Part shown: piece by piece, positions 25,071 to 32,570 of the stretch
Position numbering within the stretch: position 1 is the first letter of the stretch
Layout of the letters: each line of letters begins with the position of its first letter
Translations under genes and position numbers: made by a program
Notes under the pieces: generated by a model
Databases searched by the model: none
Seen by the model: only the letters and a program-made list of their open reading frames with translations
What the model was told of the DNA's origin: nothing
Source: an uncultured Christensenellaceae bacterium
Lineage (GTDB): Bacteria > Bacillota > Clostridia > Christensenellales > UBA3700
Length of the DNA stretch: 50,406 nt
Assembly (NCBI GenBank): GCA_944380295.1
Contig: CALWHE010000013.1
Span: forward strand, 1 to 50,406
Direction of reading: 5' to 3'

Positions 25071-25893
25071 CGTAGAACTTGTGGGCAAGGTCGGCTCGAT
25101 GGCTCTTGTCAACAAGAAATTCAACGATATAGACCACAACGTGCTGGCGTTCATCTCCCGCCAGCTGCACCCGGGCATGATCTGGGTGAGCAGCGGCGCG
25201 GCGGAGATAGGCAGGATAGATTATATCCGCCGCACGGGCAAACAGCTGGACGGCGACATCGAACACAACAAGACGGATTACGCCGCGCAGGGGCAGGCGA
25301 TACTCATGCAGGAATACCGCAGATATATCGATCCTTCCTTCGGCGTGCGCCAGGTGCTGGTGGAACATCAGCACTTCAACGACGAAAAAAAGCGCGCGCT
25401 GCTCAAAGAGCTGCTTTTGCGCTGTCCCGCGCAGGGCGCCGTGCCCATTATCAATTATAACGATCCGCTTTCCAGTGAAGAGATAGTCAAATTGGAAATA
25501 CGCAAGCTGACGCAGAGCGGTATGGCGGAGAGCAAGGTGGTGCATTGTTTGGACAACGATGAGACCGCCTCTCAGGTGGCGTGCCTGGTCAAGTGCCGCC
25601 GGCTGATAATTTTCACCAGCACGCTGGGCATATACGCCAAAGCGGGCGATCCTTCCACTTTGATAGAAAAAATAAGCGGCAAAGACGTTTACGAGGTGAT
25701 AGAAAACGTGAGCAACTGCCAAAAGCTGTGCGTGGGCGCCAGCAGGCAGGGCGCGGGCGGCGCGGGAGCCAAATTGGAATATATCAAAGCGCCCGTCGCC
25801 AACGGCACGGAAGTGTTCATCGCTTCGCCGCAATATAAGATCGCGGACATCATCAAGGGGACTGCTCCTTGCACAAGAATATTCGTGGGGTGA
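25057..25893 (+). CDS. Amino acid kinase family protein (glutamate 5-kinase-like)
   Basis: 278 residues with the amino-acid-kinase fold. VGKVGS near residue 9 corresponds to the conserved VKxGS lysine; VSSGAAEIGR near 45 matches the ProB glycine loop; INYNDPLS near 133 parallels the NENDxVS motif; GAGGAGAKLEYIKAP near 232 parallels GTGGMxTKLxAA. There is no PUA domain. ProB is the closest named relative, but no proA or proC is adjacent, so proline synthesis is uncertain. ATG at 25057 follows GGAGGAG. Confidence 0.7.
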   Translation: MGAFDVELVGKVGSMALVNKKFNDIDHNVLAFISRQLHPGMIWVSSGAAEIGRIDYIRRTGKQLDGDIEHNKTDYAAQGQAILMQEYRRYIDPSFGVRQVLVEHQHFNDEKKRALLKELLLRCPAQGAVPIINYNDPLSSEEIVKLEIRKLTQSGMAESKVVHCLDNDETASQVACLVKCRRLIIFTSTLGIYAKAGDPSTLIEKISGKDVYEVIENVSNCQKLCVGASRQGAGGAGAKLEYIKAPVANGTEVFIASPQYKIADIIKGTAPCTRIFVG

Positions 25894-25897
25894 CGTT

Positions 25898-27535
25898 ATG
25901 ATAAAGATATGGTATGAATGCGAAGGCAGCAAAAAAGTTTGCAACTCGGAAGAAGGCTGTGAAGATTTTTCCCTGCAAGTGGACAAGAGCTGCGGCGTTT
26001 ACGCGGTTTTGCGCGCAAATCGTCCGATCAAAATAAGCAAGGCGGAATTTGTCGCCGGTTACGACTTCACGCCCAAGTCCAAAATAATGGTCAACGGCTA
26101 TCAATCGTGGACGGACACGCGCGAATTTGACCTCGATGACAAGCTGCCCAACATCGGCAGGCTGACCAAGCTGTTCGGCGGCAGATCGATGTGCGCTTAC
26201 GGCGATTATAACTTTGCCGAATATTCGGGCAAAAGGGGCTTTTTCCACGGCGTTTCCTATTCGTATGTGCGTGAGGGCAACACCTTTACGCTGATAGGTT
26301 CGCTCAATGAGCGCACCGGTTATACGTTTATGTATTTTGATGTGACGGCGTCCACCCTAAGATTCGTAAAAGACGTTGAAGGGGTGACCATCGCGGGGGA
26401 ATACGAGCTGTTCAACGTGCGCAAATATACCGGCACGGGCAATGAAGTTTTCGACAAATGGTTTGCGGACATGAAAGTGCCCGCGCCCAGGGTCAGGCAC
26501 GCTTTCGGTTATACTTCCTGGTATAATTATTATTCGCGCATTTCGCAAAAGGTGATAGAGCGCGACATCAATTCGTTCAGGAAAAACAACGTCACGCCCG
26601 ATATTTTCCAGATAGACGACGGCTACCAGACGGCGGTGGGCGATTGGCTTTCGCTCAAAGCGGATTTTTCCGGCGGCATGCGCCCGCTCACGGACAAGAT
26701 CCACGAGATGGGCAGCAAGGCGGGCTTGTGGCTGGCGCCCTTCGGCGCGCAGAAAAACAGCAAGCTCATCAAGGAGCACCCCGACTGGCTGGTGAAAGAC
26801 GCCAAGGGCAAGCCGGTGTTTTCCGGGCTTAACTGGGGCGGTTTTTACGCTTTGGACATCTATCATCCGCAGGTGAGGGAGTATCTGAAAAAGGTGTTTT
26901 CCACCGTTTTGAACGATTGGGGCTTCGATATGGTCAAGCTGGACTTTTTGTATTGCTGCTGTCAGATCCCCAATCACGGCAGATCGCGCGGCGAGATCAT
27001 GTGCGACGCCATGGACTTTTTGCGTGAAATAATCGGCGAAAAACTTATCCTGGGCTGCGGCGTGCCCATGTGGCCGGCGTTCGGCAAGGTGGACTTCTGC
27101 CGCACCGGCGCGGACGTGGGGCTTAAATGGATAGATCTGCCCGCGGAGAAAAAGATGCACCGCGAGCGCGTTTCCACCGTCAACGGCGTGAACAACACCA
27201 TCTTCCGCCGCCAACTGGACGGCAGGGCGTTCGTCAACGATCCGGACGTGGTGCTCATCCGCAGTTACAATATCACCATGAGCGCAAGAAAGCGCGAACT
27301 CATCGCCCGTATCAATAAGATCTTCGGCAATCTCATCTTTGTGTCTGACGACGTGGATCGTTACAACGCCGATCAATGGCGTGTTTACAATTATGTGACT
27401 GACGGCGAACAGATCACCGTGCATGAAGCATATTATCTGAACAAACGCGACATATACGTCCGTTATACGGAAAAGGGTGAAGAGCATACGCTTATATTCG
27501 ATGTGCAGCAGGGGGAAATAATGAAATTGAAATAA
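25898..27535 (+). CDS. GH36 family alpha-galactosidase
   Basis: 545 residues. It would hydrolyse terminal alpha-galactose from raffinose-type sugars or related glycans, probably in the cytoplasm (no signal peptide). An N-terminal beta-domain (about 1-180, with NGYQSWTD near 66) precedes the TIM barrel with DIFQIDDGYQ near 228. The expected nucleophile aspartate is in VKLDFLY near 346 and the acid/base aspartate in RTGADVG near 402. It is shorter than the 720-residue tetrameric GH36 enzymes and resembles the smaller clostridial group. It begins 4 nt after the kinase gene and ends before a long terminator hairpin. Confidence 0.9.
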   Translation: MIKIWYECEGSKKVCNSEEGCEDFSLQVDKSCGVYAVLRANRPIKISKAEFVAGYDFTPKSKIMVNGYQSWTDTREFDLDDKLPNIGRLTKLFGGRSMCAYGDYNFAEYSGKRGFFHGVSYSYVREGNTFTLIGSLNERTGYTFMYFDVTASTLRFVKDVEGVTIAGEYELFNVRKYTGTGNEVFDKWFADMKVPAPRVRHAFGYTSWYNYYSRISQKVIERDINSFRKNNVTPDIFQIDDGYQTAVGDWLSLKADFSGGMRPLTDKIHEMGSKAGLWLAPFGAQKNSKLIKEHPDWLVKDAKGKPVFSGLNWGGFYALDIYHPQVREYLKKVFSTVLNDWGFDMVKLDFLYCCCQIPNHGRSRGEIMCDAMDFLREIIGEKLILGCGVPMWPAFGKVDFCRTGADVGLKWIDLPAEKKMHRERVSTVNGVNNTIFRRQLDGRAFVNDPDVVLIRSYNITMSARKRELIARINKIFGNLIFVSDDVDRYNADQWRVYNYVTDGEQITVHEAYYLNKRDIYVRYTEKGEEHTLIFDVQQGEIMKLK

Positions 27536-27600
27536 GCGAAAGAGAAAAAGGATAAGGCGGTTTTCGTTTACAACGTAAACTGCCTTTTCCTCTTTCGCTT
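27534..27600. terminator. Long hairpin terminator after the alpha-galactosidase gene
   Basis: AAGCGAAAGAG (27534-27544) pairs with CTCTTTCGCTT (27590-27600). Inside are AAAAGG/CCTTTT and an apical GTTTAC-aac-GTAAAC. It begins inside the stop codon. Confidence 0.75.
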
Positions 27601-27623
27601 CCCCAGGGGACACCCCGCCATTC

Positions 27624-27680
27624 AAAAATAAAACGATAAGCGGTGATATAAAGCGCAATATATCGCCGTTTTATTTTTTT
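27624..27680. terminator. Second terminator-like hairpin
   Basis: AAAATAAAACG (27624-27634) pairs with CGTTTTATTTT (27667-27677), with GGTGATATA/TATATCGCC as upper stem and a short left-arm bulge, then further T's. It may terminate transcripts from either side. Confidence 0.6.
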
Positions 27681-27745
27681 GAGGCGTAGTTTCCCCTCTT
27701 TTTGCGGGCGACGTAATCTCGTATCGCGCTTGGTCTTACCGCAAA

Positions 27746-27850
27746 AATTCACCTCTTCCGCCCTCATTCGCTTCGCGTGCTCCGCTCACTCGGAAAATGC
27801 GCACAGCGCATTTTAGAGGTAACGCTTGGCAAAAGTGTGATTTTGCCGCG
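27746..27850. repeat. Decayed upstream part of the hairpin array
   Basis: AATTCAC (a one-base variant of the linker ATTTCAC) is followed by CCTCTTCCG, which pairs discontinuously with CGGAA and AGAGG about 50 nt on, around a nested AAAATGCGC-aca-GCGCATTTT. Next comes GGCAAAA-gtgtga-TTTTGCC (27828-27847). The loop segment CATTCGCTTCGCG..CCGCTCAC resembles the GTTCGCTTAACGCTCAC loop of the intact array. From 27850 to 27943 I see only a doubled GGTGCAGCG (27871 and 27904). Confidence 0.45.
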
Positions 27851-27943
27851 CTTTATTACACTTTAATCAGGGTGCAGCGGCACGCTACCGCCCCGCGCTC
27901 CGGGTGCAGCGTTATACTCGAATAGCGCCGCAGGCAGCCGCCA

Positions 27944-28168
27944 CGCACGACGAGCGCGGAGCTGTATCGTCGTGCATTTCACGTGCCCTCTCGTCGCTTT
28001 GCGGTTTGAGGGCACATTTCACGTTTTTGCCAATGTGTTGGCAAAAACATTTCACTTTTGCGCGGAAGTAATGTTCGCTTAACGCTCACACATATCCGCG
28101 CAAAAATTTCACGTCCGGAGCCGCCGAACATAGCATTCGCTTATTGATTTTGTTCGGCGGCGCAGGAC
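27944..28168. repeat. Tandem hairpin array with constant ATTTCAC linkers
   Basis: Five successive stem-loops separated by exactly ATTTCAC at 27976-27982, 28016-28022, 28049-28055 and 28106-28112. The stems are GCACGACGA/TCGTCGTGC; GTGCCCTC/GAGGGCAC (27983-28015); GTTTTTGCCAA/TTGGCAAAAAC (28023-28048); TTTTGCGCGG/CCGCGCAAAA (28056-28105); and GTCC..GCCGCCGAACA/TGTTCGGCGGC..GGAC (28113-28168). Stem sequences are unrelated to each other, while linkers are identical. The last two hairpins recur at 1-113. On the - strand the linker reads GTGAAAT. The final hairpin overlaps the 3' end of the acetyltransferase gene. Confidence 0.9.
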
Positions 28169-28704
28169 ATAAATATGGCATAAACCGCCGTATCGTATAT
28201 GCCGGCGTTGCTCCAAGCGGCTTGTTTGAGCGTGGCTTCATAATGCATGCCGCACTTTTTCATCACGCCGGCGGAGGCGGGATTGTTCGGATCGTGGCGC
28301 GCTTCTATCCTGTTTGCGCCCGGCTTTTCAAACAAAAACTTTATCACCGCGCCCAGCGCTTCCGTCATCAGCCCTTGTCCCCACCATTTGCTGCCAAGGC
28401 AATATCCTATGCGCATATAAGCGGCTTTTTCATCTATCACGCGCGCGTCTATGCACCCCACGGGCAGCATTGTCGCTTGCAGGACGATCGCCCACAGATA
28501 AAAGTCTTTTTGCCGGTAAGCGTTTGTCCAAGCGGACAGCGTGTCGCGCACGGCAGACAGCTCCTTATAGGGCTGCCAGGTCAAAAAAGGCGTGACAAGC
28601 TCATCGCTCATCCAATTTTCAAACGCCGCCGGTGCGTCCGCCAAGGTGAAGGGGCGCAGGACAAGGCGCTTTGTCTGCAAAGTTTGCGTGCCGACATGTA
28701 ACAT
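28141..28704 (-). CDS. GNAT family N-acetyltransferase (RimJ/RimL-like)
   Basis: 187 residues. It would transfer an acetyl group from acetyl-CoA, perhaps to a protein N-terminus or small amine. LQTKRLVLRPFTLADA near residue 8 is the typical RimJ/RimL opening, and GYCLGSKWWGQGLMTEAL near 97 holds the acetyl-CoA pyrophosphate loop region (Q/RxxGxG/A). ATG at 28704 is chosen over one 33 nt upstream because AAAGGAG lies 8 nt before it. The last nine residues (MSCAAEQNQ) are encoded by one arm and the loop of the terminal array hairpin, so the array forms the gene's 3' end. Confidence 0.85.
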   Translation of the reverse strand: MLHVGTQTLQTKRLVLRPFTLADAPAAFENWMSDELVTPFLTWQPYKELSAVRDTLSAWTNAYRQKDFYLWAIVLQATMLPVGCIDARVIDEKAAYMRIGYCLGSKWWGQGLMTEALGAVIKFLFEKPGANRIEARHDPNNPASAGVMKKCGMHYEATLKQAAWSNAGIYDTAVYAIFMSCAAEQNQ

Positions 28705-28924
28705 AAGCGTTGCTCCTTTATGAACCCAGTTTAACACAGATATATCGCGCGGTCAAGATTAAAAAAACGCGCAGCCGCGCAAAAGCCGATAAAACCCTTG
28801 ACAGAGCAAACAAACGGCGGACCATGCGATCCGCCGTTTGCATTAAACAAAATATAAATTCTTTTTGATCGAACAGGCAGATACAAGGCATTTTGAAGAA
28901 TGATAATTTGTTTTGCAAAAAAAT

Positions 28925-28939
28925 TGAGAATAATTCCTA
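28925..28939 (+). promoter_or_regulatory. Candidate PerR box
   Basis: TGAGAAT-A-ATTCCTA, a 7-1-7 inverted repeat with five of seven positions paired, resembling the PerR consensus TTATAAT-N-ATTATAA. It ends 6 nt before the -35 of the adjacent Fur/PerR-like gene. Confidence 0.5.
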
Positions 28940-28945
28940 TTTTCG

Positions 28946-28974
28946 TTGACAAAGCATTTTTCTTGTGATAGAAT
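28946..28974 (+). promoter_or_regulatory. Promoter for a leaderless perR-like transcript
   Basis: -35 TTGACA (28946-28951), 17-nt spacer, -10 TAGAAT (28969-28974), then TAGAGC and ATG at 28981. No Shine-Dalgarno lies between the predicted transcription start and the start codon. Confidence 0.75.
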
Positions 28975-28980
28975 TAGAGC

Positions 28981-29385
28981 ATGAAAAGCAATTATTCGGC
29001 GCAACGCGAGTTGATATACAGGGTGCTTGCCTCCACCACATCTCATCCCACGGCGGAGTGGGTGTGGGAGAAGTGCCGCGAGCAAATGCCCAATATCAGC
29101 AAAGCCACGGTCTATCGCGATCTTGCCGGGCTGGTAGCAAGCGGCAGGGCGATCGAGGTGAGCGGGACGTTCGGAAGTTCGCGCTTCGACGCGCGCGTGC
29201 AGCAGCACAATCATATGGTTTGCAGCGTGTGCGGCGCGGTGGAAGACAGTTTTCCTTCCGCGGAGCTGAGACTGGCTTTGGAGCACGAGGCGCAGGAAAA
29301 GGGCTATACCGGTTACGGGCTTACCTTTGGCGGCGTGTGCGAAAATTGCAGAAAAAAGCAAAACGGCGCTTTGGCGCAACAATAA
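28981..29385 (+). CDS. Fur family regulator, PerR-like
   Basis: 134 residues. Peroxide- or metal-responsive repressor of the Fur family. An N-terminal winged helix (about 1-80) includes [16 protein letters not shown] near residue 40. The C-terminal dimer domain has the metal-site [10 protein letters not shown] near 77, with the first CxxC, and CENCRKK near the end, with the second CxxC that binds structural zinc. The adjacent rubrerythrin and the box upstream favour PerR over Fur or Zur. Transcription is probably autoregulated and leaderless. Confidence 0.85.
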   Translation: MKSNYSAQRELIYRVLASTTSHPTAEWVWEKCREQMPNISKATVYRDLAGLVASGRAIEVSGTFGSSRFDARVQQHNHMVCSVCGAVEDSFPSAELRLALEHEAQEKGYTGYGLTFGGVCENCRKKQNGALAQQ

Positions 29386-29410
29386 AAAACAATATATGGA
29401 GGATACAATT

Positions 29411-29953
29411 ATGGCAAAATTCGTATGCAGCGTATGCGGCTATGTTTACGAGGGTGACGAGGCCCCCGCAAAGTGCCCTCAATGCGGCGCTCCCAAGGAG
29501 AAATTCGTGAAGCAGGAAGGCGAGATGAGCTGGGCTTCCGAGCATGTCGTGGGCGTGGCTAAGGGCGCTCCCGAGGACATCATGGAAGATCTCAGAGCCA
29601 ACTTCAACGGTGAGTGCACGGAAGTGGGCATGTATTTGGCTATGGCTAGGGTGGCTCACAGAGAAGGTTATCCGGAGATAGGGCTTTATTGGGAAAAGGC
29701 GGCTTGGGAAGAAGCCGAGCATGCCGCCAAGTTTGCCGAGCTGCTGGGAGAGGTCATCACCGACTCCACCAAAAAGAATTTGGAAATGCGCATAGAGGCG
29801 GAAAACGGCGCCACGGCGGGCAAGACCGATCTTGCCAAGCGCGCCAAGGCGCTCAACTTGGACGCGATACACGACACCGTGCACGAGATGGCGCGCGACG
29901 AAGCCCGTCACGGCAAGGCGTTCAAAGGACTTTACGAGCGTTATTTCAAGTAA
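29411..29953 (+). CDS. Reverse rubrerythrin (N-terminal rubredoxin domain)
   Basis: 180 residues. Non-haem diiron peroxidase that reduces hydrogen peroxide in anaerobes. Unlike classical rubrerythrin, the rubredoxin centre is N-terminal: [10 protein letters not shown] near residue 6 and CPQCGAP near 22. The four-helix diiron domain follows, with E..H-type motifs in [24 protein letters not shown] near 83 and DEARHGKAF near 163. ATG at 29411 follows GGAGG; a longer in-frame form would start inside the regulator gene and is rejected. It lies 25 nt after the PerR-like gene, and a terminator follows. Confidence 0.92.
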   Translation: MAKFVCSVCGYVYEGDEAPAKCPQCGAPKEKFVKQEGEMSWASEHVVGVAKGAPEDIMEDLRANFNGECTEVGMYLAMARVAHREGYPEIGLYWEKAAWEEAEHAAKFAELLGEVITDSTKKNLEMRIEAENGATAGKTDLAKRAKALNLDAIHDTVHEMARDEARHGKAFKGLYERYFK

Positions 29954-29972
29954 GCGGAAGTTTACCGTCACG

Positions 29973-29997
29973 GGGCGCCGCGCTGCGGCGCCCTTTT
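29973..29997 (+). terminator. Rubrerythrin terminator
   Basis: GGGCGCCGC (29973-29981), loop GCT, GCGGCGCCC (29985-29993), then TTTT and further T-rich sequence. Confidence 0.9.
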
Positions 29998-30011
29998 GCT
30001 TTTTCTTTTGC

Positions 30012-30040
30012 TTGACTTAAAAGCGCGCGTATAATATAAT
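30012..30040 (+). promoter_or_regulatory. Promoter of the SPFH/zinc-ribbon pair
   Basis: -35 TTGACT (30012-30017), 17-nt spacer, perfect -10 TATAAT (30035-30040), 29 nt before the start; AAAGGAGGAAGAG is the ribosome-binding site. Confidence 0.85.
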
Positions 30041-30069
30041 AGCCTTACAAGGAAAAAGGAGGAAGAGAT

Positions 30070-31191
30070 ATGTTCGACTTTTTGAAAAGACAATTCAGAA
30101 AGGTCATTCAATGGGAAAACGTCGATCCCGAGGTGATCGTGTGGAAATATCCGCTTGAAGACAGGGAGGAATTCATGCGCAATTCCGAGCTGGTGGTCAG
30201 AGAGGGTCAGCGCGCCATGTTCATCAAGGAAGGGCAGCTGGCGGACGTTTTCGATCCCGGCACATACAAGCTGGACGACATCAAAAACATTCCCATTCTT
30301 ACCGCGCTTTATAACTGGAAATACGCTTGGGAAAGCCCTTATACCGGCGATATATACTTCATCTCCACCAAGCAGTTCATCGATCAGAAGTGGGGCACGC
30401 GCAATCCGGTGATGATGCGTGACAAAGACTTCGGCATGATCCGTTTCCGCGCCTACGGCACGTATACTTTTTCCGTTGCCCGCCCCACCACGGCGATGAC
30501 GGAGCTGTTCGGCTCCACCGACAGTCTTAAGGTGGCGGACGTTTCCAATCAATTCAAGAGCATCGTCTGCTCCACGCTTTCCAACGTGGTGGCGGAGAGC
30601 AAGATAGCCGCGCTCGATCTTGCCGCCAATTATGACGATCTCTCCCGCGCGGCGCTGGAAAAGTTGAAGATATACTTTGACAATTACGGCATAGAGGTCA
30701 AAAACTTTTATATAGAGAACATCTCCCTGCCCGAAGAAGTGGAAAAGATGCTGGACAAACGCACCAATGTGGGCATCATGTCGGACAGCATGCAGGGATA
30801 TGCGCAGATGGAAACGCTGGGCGCCATACGCGACGCAGCCAAAAATCCCGGCGGACTTGCCTCCGCGGGCATAGGTCTGGGCGCGGGCTTGGGCATGGGC
30901 AAGATCTTTGCGGACAACATGGGCGGCACGCCCGTGACCGGTTCCAAGACCTTTATCAAATGCTCCAAATGCGGAGCCAAGGTGGAAGAAGACGCCAAAT
31001 TCTGCCCCGAATGCGGTCAGAAGATGGAAGAAGAAGACGGCGAGCCTTGCCCCAAGTGCGGCGCAAACGTGCCCGCGGGCGCCAAGTTCTGTCCCGAATG
31101 CGGTCAGGCGATGCAGGTGGTGTGCTCCAAGTGCGGCGCCAAATTGAAGGCGGGCGCCAAGTTCTGTCCCGAATGCGGCAATAAGCTGTAA
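30070..31191 (+). CDS. SPFH-domain protein with C-terminal zinc ribbons (YdjI-like)
   Basis: 373 residues. An SPFH (band 7-like) domain of the YdjI/virion-core type occupies about 20-250, including GQRAMFIKEGQLADVF near 47 and GTYTFSV near 137. A glycine-rich linker (about 262-290) follows. Then come three CxxC zinc-ribbon pairs: CSKCGAK..CPECGQ, CPKCGAN..CPECGQ and CSKCGAK..CPECGN. In Bacillus subtilis YdjI works with YdjG and YdjH to place the PspA-family protein YdjF at the membrane under envelope stress. Here the partner downstream resembles YdjG. No pspA is in view. Confidence 0.85.
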   Translation: MFDFLKRQFRKVIQWENVDPEVIVWKYPLEDREEFMRNSELVVREGQRAMFIKEGQLADVFDPGTYKLDDIKNIPILTALYNWKYAWESPYTGDIYFISTKQFIDQKWGTRNPVMMRDKDFGMIRFRAYGTYTFSVARPTTAMTELFGSTDSLKVADVSNQFKSIVCSTLSNVVAESKIAALDLAANYDDLSRAALEKLKIYFDNYGIEVKNFYIENISLPEEVEKMLDKRTNVGIMSDSMQGYAQMETLGAIRDAAKNPGGLASAGIGLGAGLGMGKIFADNMGGTPVTGSKTFIKCSKCGAKVEEDAKFCPECGQKMEEEDGEPCPKCGANVPAGAKFCPECGQAMQVVCSKCGAKLKAGAKFCPECGNKL

Positions 31192-31196
31192 GAGAT

Positions 31197-32312
31197 ATGC
31201 AAGAAGATATAACCAAACTCACGGACGAAGAAAAAACCGACCGCGGACTTTCGCAGCGGGTGGACATAAACACTTTCTCCTGCGAAAATTGCGGCTGTAA
31301 ACTGGTGTTCGATCCCGCCTCCCGCAAACTTGTCTGCGAGGCGTGCGACACAAAATATCCCATGCCCGATCCCAAGCCGGTGACGCCCATCGCCTATACC
31401 GGTCTTTCCGAGAGCACATATCAGGCGTGGGGCGGAGTGAAGAGCGTGCGCTGCGAAAATTGCGGCGCCACCATCACGCTGAAAGAGTTTGAAACGGCAA
31501 ACACCTGCCCCTTCTGCGGTTCTCCGGTGATAACGGACACCGATCAGATCCCCGGTTTGAAGCCGAACGGGATATTGCCCTTTGTGCTGACGGAAAAAGA
31601 GGCGCACGCTTCCTTCATCAAGTGGCTGAAAAGGCGCATCTTTGCTCCGCACAAGGTGAAAAAGAACGCCAAGCACACCCCCATGAAGGGCGTTTATATC
31701 CCTACATGGGTGTTTTCTTCCGACGTGTTCTGCACTTATGAAGCGCGCTTCGGTCAGCATTACACCGTCACGGTGGGTTCGGGCAAAAACAGGCGCACCG
31801 TCACCAGGACGCGCTGGTTCCACGTGAGCGGTTCGCTCAATTACAACGTGCGCGATCTCACCATAGAAGCGAGCAAGATGATCACGCAAAAGCAGTTGGA
31901 AAAGATAGGCGGCTTCGATATGCCCGCGGCGGTGGAATACGAAGAGGAATACCTCTCCGGATTTTCTTCCGAGCGTTACTCCACCGGTCTGGACGATAGC
32001 TGGGAGGTGGCGCAGAGCAAGATCTGCAACGATCTGCGCGATCTGGTGCGCCGCCGCCACCCGCACGACGTGGAAGATTACATAAACATATTCCCTACTT
32101 ACAACGGCACCACTTACGAATATATGCTGGCGCCGCTGTGGGTGAGCGGATATAAATACCGCAAAAAAGATTACGGTTTTGTGGTCAACGGCAGGAACGG
32201 CAAGGTGGCGGGCAAATCGCCCGTGTCCGTGGTGAGGGCGTTTATCGCCGCGCTTTTGGGACTTGCCGCGCTGGCGGGAGTGGGGTATTTGATATATTAC
32301 CTGTTCTTCTGA
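31197..32312 (+). CDS. Zinc-ribbon membrane protein (YdjG-like)
   Basis: 371 residues, 5 nt after the SPFH gene. Two zinc ribbons lie at the N-terminus: CENCGCKLVFDP..CEACDTK (about 25-45) and CENCGATITLKE..CPFCGSP (about 84-106). A beta-rich central domain with WVFSSDVFCTYEARFG near 172 and one C-terminal membrane helix (about 345-368) follow, so it is a tail-anchored cytosolic protein. This layout matches YdjG-type anchors for SPFH proteins in Bacillota. A hairpin TGCCGC-tct-GCGGCA follows at about 32328. Confidence 0.8.
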   Translation: MQEDITKLTDEEKTDRGLSQRVDINTFSCENCGCKLVFDPASRKLVCEACDTKYPMPDPKPVTPIAYTGLSESTYQAWGGVKSVRCENCGATITLKEFETANTCPFCGSPVITDTDQIPGLKPNGILPFVLTEKEAHASFIKWLKRRIFAPHKVKKNAKHTPMKGVYIPTWVFSSDVFCTYEARFGQHYTVTVGSGKNRRTVTRTRWFHVSGSLNYNVRDLTIEASKMITQKQLEKIGGFDMPAAVEYEEEYLSGFSSERYSTGLDDSWEVAQSKICNDLRDLVRRRHPHDVEDYINIFPTYNGTTYEYMLAPLWVSGYKYRKKDYGFVVNGRNGKVAGKSPVSVVRAFIAALLGLAALAGVGYLIYYLFF

Positions 32313-32354
32313 TAAAAAACAATTTTTTGCCGCTCTGCGGCACGGAGGTATGAT

Positions 32355-32558
32355 ATGAAGATAACCAAAGATATGCTTATCGGCGACGTGATACAACACG
32401 GCAATTCGCAGGCGATAGCGGAAGTGCTTTTCGGCATGGGCATGCACTGCCTGGGCTGCGCGATAGCGCACGGCGAAACGATCGAAGACGCCGCCGCCGT
32501 TCACGGCGTGGACGTAGACGATCTGGTGGACAAGCTGAACGAAGCCGCAGCCAAATAA
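32355..32558 (+). CDS. DUF1858-domain protein
   Basis: 67-residue protein spanning one DUF1858 domain. MKITKDMLIGDVIQ and the conserved GMGMHCLGCAIAHGETIEDAA core are visible; the Cx2C pair is typical of this group and may bind a metal or respond to redox. CGGAGGTATGAT precedes the start. It lies 12 nt ahead of metK. The biochemical role of the family is unknown. Confidence 0.88.
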   Translation: MKITKDMLIGDVIQHGNSQAIAEVLFGMGMHCLGCAIAHGETIEDAAAVHGVDVDDLVDKLNEAAAK

Positions 32559-32570
32559 GCGGAGCGAAAA

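Noticed and set aside
27944..28168. CRISPR array
   Set aside because: The constant part is only 7 nt and the variable parts are inverted repeats of differing length; no cas genes nearby.
32313..32570. SAM riboswitch before metK
   Set aside because: The short gap holds only a small hairpin and the DUF1858 gene; none of the conserved SAM-I core is present.
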